From Pelagibius sp050330205 (GTDB taxonomy: Bacteria; Pseudomonadota; Alphaproteobacteria; Kiloniellales; Kiloniellaceae), in contig JBHJOA010000012.1 in assembly GCA_050330205.1 (NCBI GenBank), forward strand, positions 1 to 64,000: DNA of 64,000 bases, given 5' to 3'. Below are positions 43,637 to 52,247 of the stretch, in pieces. Numbering within the stretch: the first letter of the stretch is position 1; each line of letters begins with the position of its first letter. Under the pieces are notes generated by a model. That model saw only the letters and a program-made list of their open reading frames with translations. It made no database searches and was not told the origin of the DNA. The position numbers and the translations under genes were made by a program.

Positions 43637-45388
43637 TCAGTGCCGGTCGACTGCCGAAACCGCGATGGGGCCGGACTCCGGCCAGATGGTGCGCTCGGGC
43701 GGGAAGCAGATGGTCACGGTGGTGCCGATCCCGGGTTCGCTGGCGATCTCCAGAGTGCCGCCGTGCAGGTGCATCAGGGAGTTGCAGATCGGAAGCCCGA
43801 GGCCGGTCCCTTCGTGTCCGCGGCTGTGGCTTTCGGCGACCTGGCCGAAAGGCTGCAGGGCTTTCGGAATATCCCGGGCGGCGATGCCGATCCCGGTATC
43901 GGCAACCGAAATCCGCAGGCACGATTCCGCGTCGACGCGGGCGCCGACCGTGACCTGGCCGCCCTCCGGCGTGAACTTCACGGCGTTGGAGAGCAGGTTG
44001 AGGATGATCTGCTTCACCTGCCGCTCGTCAGCGCACAGCGCCGGAAGCTCGGAAAGCCATACCGCCTTCACGTGAATGCCCTTCTCCTGCGCCCGCACCT
44101 CCACCATGGCGATGCAGCTGGCGATCGCCTCGCAGAGGTCGATCTCCCTTTCCTCGATGGTCGCCTCGCCCGCCTCGATCTTCGAGATGTCGAGGATGTC
44201 GCTGATGATGTTGAAGAGGTGGGTGCCGGAGACATTGATGGCGCTGGCGTAGTCCAGGTACTTCGGGCTTCCCAACGGCCCCAGCGCCTCGCGCTGGAGC
44301 AGTTCGGAATATCCGAGGATCGAATTGAGCGGCGTGCGCAGTTCGTGACTCATGTTGGCGAGAAACTCCGACTTCGCCCGGTTGGCGAGGTCCGCCTCCT
44401 CCTTCGAAGTCAGGATCAACGCTTCCGCCCGCTTGCGCTCGGTGATGTCGGTGCCGGTGCCGCGGTAGCCCCGGAACCTGCCGTCGGCGTCGAGGACAGG
44501 CTTGCCGCTGGTCCTGAAGTGTCGGATGTCGCCATCCGGGGTTTCAACCGAGTACTCGAGGTCGCGGAACGGCCGGCAATGAGCAAGATCGTCCAGATGC
44601 CTCGCCCAGCGCTCTTTCTCGCGCACCACCCCCGCCAGCTCGGCGCGCGTCTTGCCGGCGATCTGGTGCGAGGCGACCGGAAACAATTCGAAGAAGCGCG
44701 GCGACAGGAAGGTGAGACGAAGGTCCGCGTCCATCTCCCAGATCCAGTCGCCGGAGATCTCGGCCACATCGCGAAACCGCGCCTCGCTTTCCTCCAGCGA
44801 CCGGGCGGTCTCCAACTGTTGCTCCGTCGACCGCAGCAGCAGGCCCAGCAGGGCGGTCGCCGGCGTGAAGGTCAGGACCATCGGCAGGGCGACCGACCCG
44901 ATCACCGTGGCCACGACCTCTGCAGGCAGGAAAGTGAACTGATAGACGACGGCGAGATGCACCACCAACCCGAACACCAGCAGCTGCCAGAAGGCCGGCC
45001 GCACCCAGCCACGCCGGCAGCCGTAGCGATAGGCCAGCCCCAGCAACACGCAAGAGACCACCACCGCGATGCCGACATAGACCCCGTCGCCGCCGAGCCA
45101 AACGCGATAGCCGCCGGCGATGACAGCGGCGATCCCCCCGACGACCGGCCCCCCGAACAGGCCGGACATGCTCAGGATCACAGAGCGGGCGTCGAAGATC
45201 ACGCCGGGCAACACCTGCACGGGGGTCATCATGCCGATGACGCAGATTCCGCCGAACAGCAGCCCCGAGAGCGCCTGCCCCGCGAACTCGCCGCGCGCCC
45301 AACGTCGGACGATAAGGCCGTGCAGCAGGCACAGTGCCAGCAGCAGGGCCACGGCCTTGGCGAAATCGACGATCGTCAACTGGTCCAT
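43637..45388 (-). CDS. 5TM-PAS hybrid-less sensor histidine kinase
   Basis: A 583-residue membrane kinase. Residues 1-185 hold five to six hydrophobic helices resembling the LytS-type 5TMR domain (GGICVIGMMTPVQVLPGVIFDARSVILSMSGLFGGPVVGGIAAVIAGGYR, across 46-94). A PAS domain covers about 200-320 (RDVAEISGDWIWEMD, GYRGTGTDITERK). The phosphoacceptor is histidine 348 in SHELRTPLN. HATPase boxes are NLLSNAVKFTP, DTGIGI and EGTGLGL. No receiver domain and no adjacent regulator. The catalytic core closely resembles the kinase encoded at 5.7-7.2 kb. Signal unknown. Confidence 0.92.
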   Translation of the reverse strand: MDQLTIVDFAKAVALLLALCLLHGLIVRRWARGEFAGQALSGLLFGGICVIGMMTPVQVLPGVIFDARSVILSMSGLFGGPVVGGIAAVIAGGYRVWLGGDGVYVGIAVVVSCVLLGLAYRYGCRRGWVRPAFWQLLVFGLVVHLAVVYQFTFLPAEVVATVIGSVALPMVLTFTPATALLGLLLRSTEQQLETARSLEESEARFRDVAEISGDWIWEMDADLRLTFLSPRFFELFPVASHQIAGKTRAELAGVVREKERWARHLDDLAHCRPFRDLEYSVETPDGDIRHFRTSGKPVLDADGRFRGYRGTGTDITERKRAEALILTSKEEADLANRAKSEFLANMSHELRTPLNSILGYSELLQREALGPLGSPKYLDYASAINVSGTHLFNIISDILDISKIEAGEATIEEREIDLCEAIASCIAMVEVRAQEKGIHVKAVWLSELPALCADERQVKQIILNLLSNAVKFTPEGGQVTVGARVDAESCLRISVADTGIGIAARDIPKALQPFGQVAESHSRGHEGTGLGLPICNSLMHLHGGTLEIASEPGIGTTVTICFPPERTIWPESGPIAVSAVDRH

Positions 45389-45604
45389 ATGCGCTGCATG
45401 TGCTGCTGGAAAGCGAAGCGTCGTAGCGGGACGGTTCGGCGCGGTGGGAACGGTTCTCGCGGCCGACTATGCGGGCGCCGGCGCGAGTGCCGGCCGCTGC
45501 AGGGATTTATCTACGCAAGCAGTTTAGACTCGGTTAACGAAACACCAAGGAATAACGTCGCCCGACGACCAAGAACAATCGGCGATTGTGGAAACTTGAG
45601 CCGC

Positions 45605-46240
45605 TCACGCGGAAGGTCGGCGTGCCCATAGCGCGGCCAGCAGCGCGGCGAGGCCGAGTGCCGCCACTGTCAGGGCCTCGGGCACGCCGAGCGCCCAGCC
45701 CATCGCCCCGGCCAGCGCGCACCACGACAGCGGCAGCACCATCAGCAGCCACCGCCACCGGCCTTCGACGCGTAGCAGCATCGCCAGGGTGAACAGCACC
45801 GTGGGATCGGGCGCGAGGCCGACGATGCGGGCGCTGGCGAAGCCGAAACCGCCGAGGCCGGTGACCAGCGGCAGCCCGATCACCGCCATGAAGGCCAGCA
45901 CCAGGGCGGCCGCAGTGACGGCGTCGGAGGCGCCCGAGAGCACAAAGCGGCGGCGCGCCATGCACCACAGCAGCAGCAGTGCCTGCAGCAGGAAAGCGCC
46001 GCCGTAGATCGGCGCCATGAAATCGAGCTGCGCGAAATGCTGCAGGAAGAACACGGCCCCGCACCAGGCCCAGCCGGCGGCGAGAATCGCCGCGACGGCC
46101 GGCCCGCTCCATCTGCGCGGCGCGGCGGCCAGCCAGACCGCCGCCAGGGCCAGCGCCAGCGCGACCGCCTGGGCCGGCCAGACGGCGGCGTTGTAGAGGG
46201 CATAGCTGGAAGCCAGCACCTCCGCGTCGAAGGGAAACAT
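45605..46240 (-). CDS. Multi-pass membrane protein, DUF6064-like
   Basis: A 211-residue protein with about seven hydrophobic helices. The text LYNAAVWPAQAVALALALAA, AAGWAWCGAVFFLQHFAQLDFMAPIYGGAF and GIGLP-like loops resemble the DUF6064 family, whose role is unknown. Ten bases separate its stop-proximal side from nothing else; the aldo/keto reductase stop lies just upstream on the same strand, so they may be cotranscribed. No charged transport motif is visible. Confidence 0.75.
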   Translation of the reverse strand: MFPFDAEVLASSYALYNAAVWPAQAVALALALAAVWLAAAPRRWSGPAVAAILAAGWAWCGAVFFLQHFAQLDFMAPIYGGAFLLQALLLLWCMARRRFVLSGASDAVTAAALVLAFMAVIGLPLVTGLGGFGFASARIVGLAPDPTVLFTLAMLLRVEGRWRWLLMVLPLSWCALAGAMGWALGVPEALTVAALGLAALLAALWARRPSA

Positions 46241-46250
46241 GCGGAACAGG

Positions 46251-47168
46251 TTACAGCGCCTCCACGTAGGCCACCATGCGCCGGCGCAGCTCGGCGTCCG
46301 GCAGCGGCCCGGAGAGCGCGCCCATGTTCTCGGCCATGTGGTCGGCCCGCGTGGTGGCGGGGATCACGCAGGTGACGGCGGGGTGGGAGATCACGAACTT
46401 CAGCAGGAACTGCGGCCAGTTGGCGGCGCCGACCTCGGACGCCCAGCCGGGCAGCGGGTGGCGCTCGACCTGCCGGATCAGCGCCTTCTGGCGGAACGGC
46501 CGGTTCACCAGCACGGCCTGGCCGCGGTCGGCGGCGAGCGGCAGCAGCCGCGCTTCGGCCGCACGGTCGAGGATGTTGTAGGTGAACTGCACGAAGTCCA
46601 GCGGCTGGCGGCGCATCACCTCCTCCATTTCCGCATGGCGGCTACCGTGCGAGGTGGTGATGCCGAGGTAGCGCAGGCGGCCCTCGTCCTTCCAGCGCCG
46701 CAGGGTCTCCAGGTGGCCGTCCCAGTTCAGCAGGTTGTGCACCTGCATGAGGTCGAAGCGCTCGACACCCCAGGCCCGGTGCTGCTCTTCCATCTGCTCC
46801 GGCCCGTTGCGCTGCAGCCAGGTCCAGACCTTCTCGGCGGCGAACAGCGGCGCCGGGCGCCCGAGCTTCTCGAGTCCGTAGCCGATGACCGAGGCGGAGC
46901 TGCCGTACATCGGCGAGCAGTCGATCACCCTGCCGCCGCGCGCGAAGAACTCGCGCAGCACCTCGGCGCGCTGGTCGCGCAGGCGCGCATCGCCGCCGAC
47001 GTTGAAGGTGATCCAGGAGCCCATGCCGATGACCGGCAGTTCCTCGCCGCTCGAGGGAATGGCGCGGAAGATCGGCGCGTCCTGCGCGTTCGCTCGCCTG
47101 CCCGCGAAGGGGAGCGCCGCGAGCCCGCCGAGCACCGCGCGGCGCGAAGGCTGCCAGGAGGATGTCAT
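46251..47168 (-). CDS. Tat-exported aldo/keto reductase
   Basis: A 305-residue aldo/keto reductase with an N-terminal twin-arginine signal (SRRAVLGGLAALPFAG, residues 8-23, cleavage after RRANA). The TIM-barrel catalytic residues are visible: tyrosine in DCSPMYGSS, lysine in AEKVWTW and histidine in LMQVHNLLNWDG, and a late cofactor region VIPATTRADHMAEN. Export is unusual because these enzymes use NADPH, which is not expected in the periplasm; a folded, cofactor-loaded enzyme would need Tat. Substrate unknown. Confidence 0.88.
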   Translation of the reverse strand: MTSSWQPSRRAVLGGLAALPFAGRRANAQDAPIFRAIPSSGEELPVIGMGSWITFNVGGDARLRDQRAEVLREFFARGGRVIDCSPMYGSSASVIGYGLEKLGRPAPLFAAEKVWTWLQRNGPEQMEEQHRAWGVERFDLMQVHNLLNWDGHLETLRRWKDEGRLRYLGITTSHGSRHAEMEEVMRRQPLDFVQFTYNILDRAAEARLLPLAADRGQAVLVNRPFRQKALIRQVERHPLPGWASEVGAANWPQFLLKFVISHPAVTCVIPATTRADHMAENMGALSGPLPDAELRRRMVAYVEAL

Positions 47169-47213
47169 GCTTCAAGACATGGCGCCAAAGCGCGCAATGT
47201 CAAAGCGGAGAAG

Positions 47214-48029
47214 CTACCCCAGTTCCCTGCTGCGCTTCGTCGCCGCGGCGATGGCGCGGGTCATCAGCGGCTGCAGGCCGTCGTCGGCCATGAGGATCTT
47301 CAGGGCCTCCAGGGTGGTGCCGCCGGGCGAGGTCACGTTCTCGCGCAGCTTGGCCGCCGGCTCGCTGGCGATATGCACCAACTCACCGGCGCCGGCCACG
47401 GTCACCCGCGCGCACTGCATGGCGAGGTCTTCCGGCAGGCCGGCCTCGACGCCCGCTTTCGCCAGGCACTCGATCAACAGGAAGACGTAGGCCGGGCCGC
47501 CGCCGGAAACGGCGGTGACGGCATCGAGCAGGCCCTCGTCATCGACCCAGGCGACCTCGCCGACCGCACCCAGCAGCTCGCCGCAGATGTCGCGCAGCCT
47601 GGCGTCCGCCTTGTCGTTGGCGCAGAGCACCGTCATGCCGCGGCCAACCGCGGCGGGAGTGTTGGGCATGGCGCGCACGACCGGCGTCTCCGCGCCCAGC
47701 ACCGCCTCGAAGCCGGCGATGCGCCAGCCGGCGGCGATGGAGAGCGCCGCCGCGCCGCGGCCGGCGAAGGCCTTGTAGGCCGGCAGGGCCGCGGCCAGCA
47801 TCTGCGGCTTCACGGCGAAGACCACGAGAGCCGGCTTCAAGTCGGCGGGAAGGCCGGCGGCGTCGGGCGCATGCCGCACGCCGCGAGAGATCATGCCCTG
47901 GAGGGGATCGACGTTGGGTTCGACGACCCAGACGTCGGCGGGACCGAGGCCCCGGGCCAGCCAGCCTTCCAGCAGCGCCCCGCCCATCTTGCCGCAGCCG
48001 ACCAGCAGCAGCGGTCCACCCAAATTCAT
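47214..48029 (-). CDS. proC: Pyrroline-5-carboxylate reductase
   Basis: A 271-residue NAD(P)H-dependent enzyme, last step of proline synthesis. Rossmann start LLLVGCGKMGGALLEGWL, cofactor text FAVKPQML, MPNTPAAVGRGMTVL and the C-terminal signature AVSGGGPAYVFLLIECLA...TSPGGTT are intact. Lies 49 bases downstream of the YbjN-family gene, a pairing I recall as frequent in alphaproteobacteria. Proline is also a compatible solute, fitting the osmotic theme. Confidence 0.95.
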   Translation of the reverse strand: MNLGGPLLLVGCGKMGGALLEGWLARGLGPADVWVVEPNVDPLQGMISRGVRHAPDAAGLPADLKPALVVFAVKPQMLAAALPAYKAFAGRGAAALSIAAGWRIAGFEAVLGAETPVVRAMPNTPAAVGRGMTVLCANDKADARLRDICGELLGAVGEVAWVDDEGLLDAVTAVSGGGPAYVFLLIECLAKAGVEAGLPEDLAMQCARVTVAGAGELVHIASEPAAKLRENVTSPGGTTLEALKILMADDGLQPLMTRAIAAATKRSRELG

Positions 48030-48078
48030 GACGTCACGGCGTCCATCGATTCATCGTCGCGGGCCCGGGTTCCAGAGC

Positions 48079-48579
48079 TCAGGCTTCGCCCACGGTCTCC
48101 AGCATGGCGGTGTCGAGGGCCTCGCGCACCGGCGTGCCGCCCCAGACCACCATCTGCAGCGCCGGGTAGATGCGGTCGCACTCCATCAGGGCCGCGTCCA
48201 CCAGATCCTCAAGCTGCTCGACCGAGGCGCCCGAGAGGCCGCGCAGCGGAATGGTGTGGCGGTACATCACCGCCCCCTCCTCCGCCATGAGGTCGAAGTG
48301 GCCGAGCCAGAGGCGCTCGTTGGCGTGGGCCAGCAGGTCGCAGACCTCCTGGCGCCGCGGGTCCGGCACCTTCATGTCGAAGTGGCAGGAGAAGAACATC
48401 GAACTGACACCGCTCTGCCAGACCGAGTACATGTGATATTCGCACCAGTGGCCGCCCATCTCGATGAGCAGTTCGGACTCGCTGTGGCGGTCGAGGGTCC
48501 AGTCGTTGGCGGCGCCGAGCTCTTCAAGAAGGTCGAGGGGGTTGATCGGATGGTTGTAATCGGAAACGAGTTCGACCAT
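48079..48579 (-). CDS. YbjN-domain protein
   Basis: A 166-residue protein of the YbjN family (type III secretion chaperone-like fold), implicated in other bacteria in motility and stress phenotypes but without a defined activity. Text: NPLDLLEELGAANDWTLDRHSESELLIEMGGHW, FFSCHFDMKVPDPRRQEVCDLLAHANERLWLGHFDL and MYRHTIPLRG. The start MVELVSDYN is the first plausible ATG and is followed by the conserved opening. Probably in one unit with proC. Confidence 0.87.
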   Translation of the reverse strand: MVELVSDYNHPINPLDLLEELGAANDWTLDRHSESELLIEMGGHWCEYHMYSVWQSGVSSMFFSCHFDMKVPDPRRQEVCDLLAHANERLWLGHFDLMAEEGAVMYRHTIPLRGLSGASVEQLEDLVDAALMECDRIYPALQMVVWGGTPVREALDTAMLETVGEA

Positions 48580-48791
48580 TGCGATGCAGCCTCTTCGGTT
48601 GGCGGTGGCAGGGTCTGGCGTCCCGCTTGGGCCCGACATATGGAATAAGCCGACGCCGCCGCTACCAGATGTAGCGTAGCCCCAAAAGATTCCGCTGTGC
48701 AACAAAGGATTGGGCGGGAATCCGGTCCTGCCCCCAGAAAGCTGTGGACGAGCCCGCCGGTCCGTGGCAGCGGCGCCGTCAGGCGCCGATT

Positions 48792-49112
48792 TCAGGCATC
48801 GCCTTCGGCGGGTCCGCCCTTGCCGGCGGCGGACTTCTTCGCCGCAGCCGCCTGCGCCTTTTCGAGCGCCGCCAGGCGCTTTTCCAGCGCCGCGACCTGG
48901 GCACTGAGACCTTCCTGCGCCTCGCGGGCGGCCACGGCGACCGCCTTCATGGCGTCGAACTCCTCGCGCGGCACCACGTCCATCTGCGCCAGCAGGCGCT
49001 CGAGCTGCTCGCGGAAGCGCGCCTCGACCTCCGAGCGCATGCCGGCGGCCACGCCCATGGCGCTGCTCGCCACCTTGGCCATGTCTTCCAGGATCTTGCT
49101 CTGACTCTGCAT
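48792..49112 (-). CDS. ubiK: Ubiquinone biosynthesis accessory factor UbiK (BMFP family)
   Basis: A 106-residue helical protein with the family start QSQSKILEDMAKVASSAMG, a middle amphipathic segment (FREQLERLLAQMDVVPREEFDAMKAVA) and a C-terminal coiled coil (LSAQVAALEKRLAALEK) followed by a lysine/glycine tail. UbiK/YqiC forms trimers that bind membranes and assist the UbiJ-containing lipid-handling complex in ubiquinone synthesis. The open frame extends 70 codons upstream but the conserved protein begins here. Divergent from the binding-protein gene. Confidence 0.88.
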   Translation of the reverse strand: MQSQSKILEDMAKVASSAMGVAAGMRSEVEARFREQLERLLAQMDVVPREEFDAMKAVAVAAREAQEGLSAQVAALEKRLAALEKAQAAAAKKSAAGKGGPAEGDA

Positions 49113-49270
49113 CGCGGCGGCTACTCCAATCGCTCGAATCGCTCGCCCAGCGCCCGCTGTGGCGGCGCCCACTATGACGGCAGTAGGGCAGCGCTTCAAC
49201 CGGCCCGCCGCCGCGCTTGCGCCGGCGCGGCGGAGCGGCTTCACTGCCCCGAGACCGAGGCTGGGGCAAC

Positions 49271-50287
49271 ATGACACATCACCTATCGTTTGGCGCGCGC
49301 GCGGCGATGGCCGTCCTGGCACTGCCGCTGCTCGGCGCGGCAGCGGCGGCGCAGGTCGCCCCGCGCGAACCGGTCAGGATCGTCGGACCGGCGACGGTGT
49401 TTGCGCTGACCGTCGCCGCCGGCGAGCGCTTCGCGCTGCAGAGCGGCCGGGAAATGCCGATCTCCGAGCCGCTCGGCACCGAAACCGGCCTCGCCCTGTT
49501 CTGCGCCGGCAACGGCGCCCAGCATCCCGACATCCTCAGCGCCGAACGACGCCTGGGCCGCGCCGACCTCGCCGCCTGCACCCGCAATGGCGTCGGGGTC
49601 AGCGAACTGACGATCGGCTTCCAGGCGGTCGCCCTGGCACAGAACCCCGGCGCCCCGCCCCTCTCCCCGACCCGCCGGCAGGTCTTCCTGGCGCTGGCCC
49701 GCGAGGTGCCGCTGGACGGCCGCCTCGTCGCCAACCCCTATCGCCTGTGGAGCGACATTGACTTCGCGCTGCCGGTCGCCCCCATCGAGGTTCTCGTGCC
49801 GCCGCCCGGCAGCCCGCTGCGCCAGCAGTTCACAGAACTGGTGATGGAGCCGGCGGCAGCGGAGTTCCCAGCCCTGCGCGGCCGCGCGGCCGGGGCCTTC
49901 CGGACCGACGGCGCGGCCGTCGAGCTGGCGGCCGACGCCGAGACCCTCCGCGCCGAGCTGGCGCGGCGGCCGCAGGCCCTTGCCGTGATCGGCTTCAACG
50001 AGCTGGCGCTCGCCGGCGGCGGGCTCCGGGCGGTGCCGGTCGACGGCGTGGCGCCGACCGCCGCCGGCCTCGCCGACGGCAGCTACCGGCCCGCCCGGCC
50101 GATCCACCTCTATGTCAAGCGCGCCCATGCCGACGCCGTGCCGGGGCTGAAGGACTATCTGGCGGAGATCCTCGGCGCGGTGGCGAGCGGGCCGGGCGGC
50201 TATCTCACCGCCCGCGGCCTGGTGCCGCTGGCGCCGGCCGCGGCCGAGGCCCAGCGCGCCGCCGCCCGCAGCCTGCCGCCGCTCTAG
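49271..50287 (+). CDS. PstS-like periplasmic substrate-binding protein
   Basis: A 338-residue exported protein: signal peptide about residues 1-27, then a two-lobed binding fold of the PBP-like superfamily related to phosphate-binding PstS (VRIVGPATVFALTVAAGERFAL; AVIGFNELALAGGGLRAVPVDG; SYRPARPIHLYVKRAHADAVPGLKDYLAEIL). The typical phosphate-loop TGSGGG is not seen, so the ligand may differ. No ABC permease or ATPase genes are near, so transport partners, if any, are elsewhere. Next gene hldD is 110 bases on. Confidence 0.8.
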   Translation: MTHHLSFGARAAMAVLALPLLGAAAAAQVAPREPVRIVGPATVFALTVAAGERFALQSGREMPISEPLGTETGLALFCAGNGAQHPDILSAERRLGRADLAACTRNGVGVSELTIGFQAVALAQNPGAPPLSPTRRQVFLALAREVPLDGRLVANPYRLWSDIDFALPVAPIEVLVPPPGSPLRQQFTELVMEPAAAEFPALRGRAAGAFRTDGAAVELAADAETLRAELARRPQALAVIGFNELALAGGGLRAVPVDGVAPTAAGLADGSYRPARPIHLYVKRAHADAVPGLKDYLAEILGAVASGPGGYLTARGLVPLAPAAAEAQRAAARSLPPL

Positions 50288-50397
50288 CAAGCCACCAGCA
50301 GGCCACCGCCCGGCGGGGCCGGGGTTGCGGAGCCTTCGGCCGCACCTCTATAAGAAGGCGCGTCCAGCACGGGATCGGTCAGGGAACCGGCAGAAAC

Positions 50398-51381
50398 ATG
50401 CTCCTCGTCACCGGCGGCGCCGGCTTCATCGGCTCCAACCTGGTCGCCGCCCTCGCCGGGCGCGGCGAAGAGGTGGTGGTCTGCGACCGCCTGGGCCAGG
50501 GCGACAAGTGGCGCAACCTCGCCCACCACGAGATCGAGGACGTCGTCCCGCCGGAGGAGCTGCCGCAGTTCCTGCGCTGGGCCGAGGGGCGGCTGACTGC
50601 GGTGTTCCACCTGGGCGCCATCTCGGCGACGACGGAGACCGACGGCGACGCGCTGATCGCCAACAACTTCCGCCTCTCCAAGGTGTTCTGGGACCACTGC
50701 GCGCGCGAGGAGATCCCGCTGATCTACGCCTCCTCGGCGGCGACCTACGGCGACGGTTCGGCGGGTTTCGACGACGGTTCCTCCGCGCCGCATCTCGCGC
50801 GCCTGCGCCCGCTCAACGGCTACGGCTGGAGCAAGCATCTCTTCGACCGCTGGGTCGCGCGCCGCCTCGCCAAGAACGGCGCCGCGCCGCCGCAGTGGGC
50901 CGGCCTCAAGTTCTTCAACGTCTACGGCCCGAACGAGTACCACAAGGGCGGCCAGGCCAGCGTCGCCTGGCACCTCTTCGAACAGATCGGCCGCGGCGAG
51001 CCGGCGACGCTGTTCCAGTCGCACCATCCCGACTACGCCGACGGCGGCCAGCTGCGCGACTTCATCTGGATCGGCGACTGCGTCGAGGTCATGCTGTGGC
51101 TGCTCGACAACTCCGAGGTGAGCGGCCTGTTCAACGTCGGCACCGGCAAGGCGCGCAGCTTCGCCGACCTGGCGCGGGCGGTCTTCGCCGCCATGCAGCA
51201 GCCGGCGAACATCCGCTACGTGCCGACGCCCGAGGCGATCCGCGACAAGTACCAGTACTTCACCGAGGCGACGACCGCGCGCCTGCGCGCCGCCGGCTAC
51301 GACAGGTCCTTCACCGAGCTCGAGGACGGCGTCGCTCGCTACGTGCGAGACTACCTCTCGCGCCCCGACCCCTACCGCTGA
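50398..51381 (+). CDS. hldD: ADP-L-glycero-D-manno-heptose-6-epimerase
   Basis: A 327-residue short-chain dehydrogenase/epimerase for lipopolysaccharide core heptose. NADP-binding start LLVTGGAGFIGSN, catalytic YGWSKHLFD (Tyr-x3-Lys), and ASSAATYGDG upstream serine region. The blocks NVYGPNEYHKGG and QLRDFIWIGDCVEVMLWLL identify HldD/RfaD among related epimerases. Implies a Gram-negative outer membrane with heptose-containing core. lgt follows six bases later. Confidence 0.95.
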   Translation: MLLVTGGAGFIGSNLVAALAGRGEEVVVCDRLGQGDKWRNLAHHEIEDVVPPEELPQFLRWAEGRLTAVFHLGAISATTETDGDALIANNFRLSKVFWDHCAREEIPLIYASSAATYGDGSAGFDDGSSAPHLARLRPLNGYGWSKHLFDRWVARRLAKNGAAPPQWAGLKFFNVYGPNEYHKGGQASVAWHLFEQIGRGEPATLFQSHHPDYADGGQLRDFIWIGDCVEVMLWLLDNSEVSGLFNVGTGKARSFADLARAVFAAMQQPANIRYVPTPEAIRDKYQYFTEATTARLRAAGYDRSFTELEDGVARYVRDYLSRPDPYR

Positions 51382-51387
51382 GGCCCC

Positions 51388-52233
51388 ATGGCATTTTCGC
51401 CCGAGACTACCGCTCCCGACCTCGGCACCCTGCTGATGGCGCTGCAGCATCCGCAGTTCAATCCGGTCGCCTTCTCGATCTGGATCTTCGACGTGCGCTG
51501 GTACGCGCTGGCCTACATCTCCGGCCTCATCCTCGCCTGGCTCTACTGCCGCTGGATGAGCAAGCTGCCGCCGCAGCGCCTGAAGCCCGTCGATTTCGAC
51601 GACTTCCTGCTGTGGGCGACGCTCGGCGTGGTGCTCGGCGGGCGCCTCGGCTACGTGCTGTTCTACAAGCCCGACTACTACCTGGAGAACCTCTCCGAGG
51701 TGTTCTTCATCTGGCGCGGCGGCATGTCCTTCCACGGCGGACTGCTGGGCGTGCTGGCAGCCATCGGCCTCTTCGCGCGCAGCCGCGGTGTCGGCTACTT
51801 CACGCTCTCGGATATCGTCGGCGCGGCAACGCCGATCGGCCTCTGCCTCGGCCGTATCGCCAACTTCATCAATGGCGAGCTCTACGGCCGCACCACCGAT
51901 TCCACGACGCTTCCCTGGGCGATGGTGTTCCCGCAGGGCGGACCGATCCCGCGCCACCCGAGCCAGATCTACGAGGCGCTGCTCGAGGGCGTACTACTGT
52001 TCATCGTGCTCTTCGTCATGGTGCGCCGCGGCGCCCTCGAACGCACCGGCCTCGTTTCCGGAGTGTTCATGATCGGCTACGGCGTCGCCCGCATCGTCGC
52101 CGAGTTCTTCCGCGCGCCCGACGACTTCCTGCAGTTCGTGCTGCCCGGCACCACCATGGGCCAGGTGCTGTCCTTCCCGATGGTGGTGGTCGGCATCGGC
52201 CTCACCCTCTGGGCGCTGCGCCGGCGGGCCTGA
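51388..52233 (+). CDS. lgt: Prolipoprotein diacylglyceryl transferase
   Basis: A 281-residue inner-membrane enzyme that attaches diacylglycerol to the lipobox cysteine of prelipoproteins, including the lipoprotein at 60.0-60.5 kb and possibly MsrP. About seven helices; signature GRIANFINGELYGR is intact, with the H-box FIWRGGMSFHGGLLGVL and arginine-rich HPSQIYEALLEG. Six-base gap from hldD and 14-base gap to the methyltransferase gene indicate one operon. Confidence 0.97.
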   Translation: MAFSPETTAPDLGTLLMALQHPQFNPVAFSIWIFDVRWYALAYISGLILAWLYCRWMSKLPPQRLKPVDFDDFLLWATLGVVLGGRLGYVLFYKPDYYLENLSEVFFIWRGGMSFHGGLLGVLAAIGLFARSRGVGYFTLSDIVGAATPIGLCLGRIANFINGELYGRTTDSTTLPWAMVFPQGGPIPRHPSQIYEALLEGVLLFIVLFVMVRRGALERTGLVSGVFMIGYGVARIVAEFFRAPDDFLQFVLPGTTMGQVLSFPMVVVGIGLTLWALRRRA

Positions 52234-52247
52234 GTCGAAGCGCCGCG

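Noticed and set aside
50325..52240. Very long + strand frame running through hldD and lgt into the methyltransferase
   Set aside because: The upstream two thirds are arginine/proline-rich shadow translation in a different frame from hldD and lgt. The methyltransferase begins at its own ATG at 52248.
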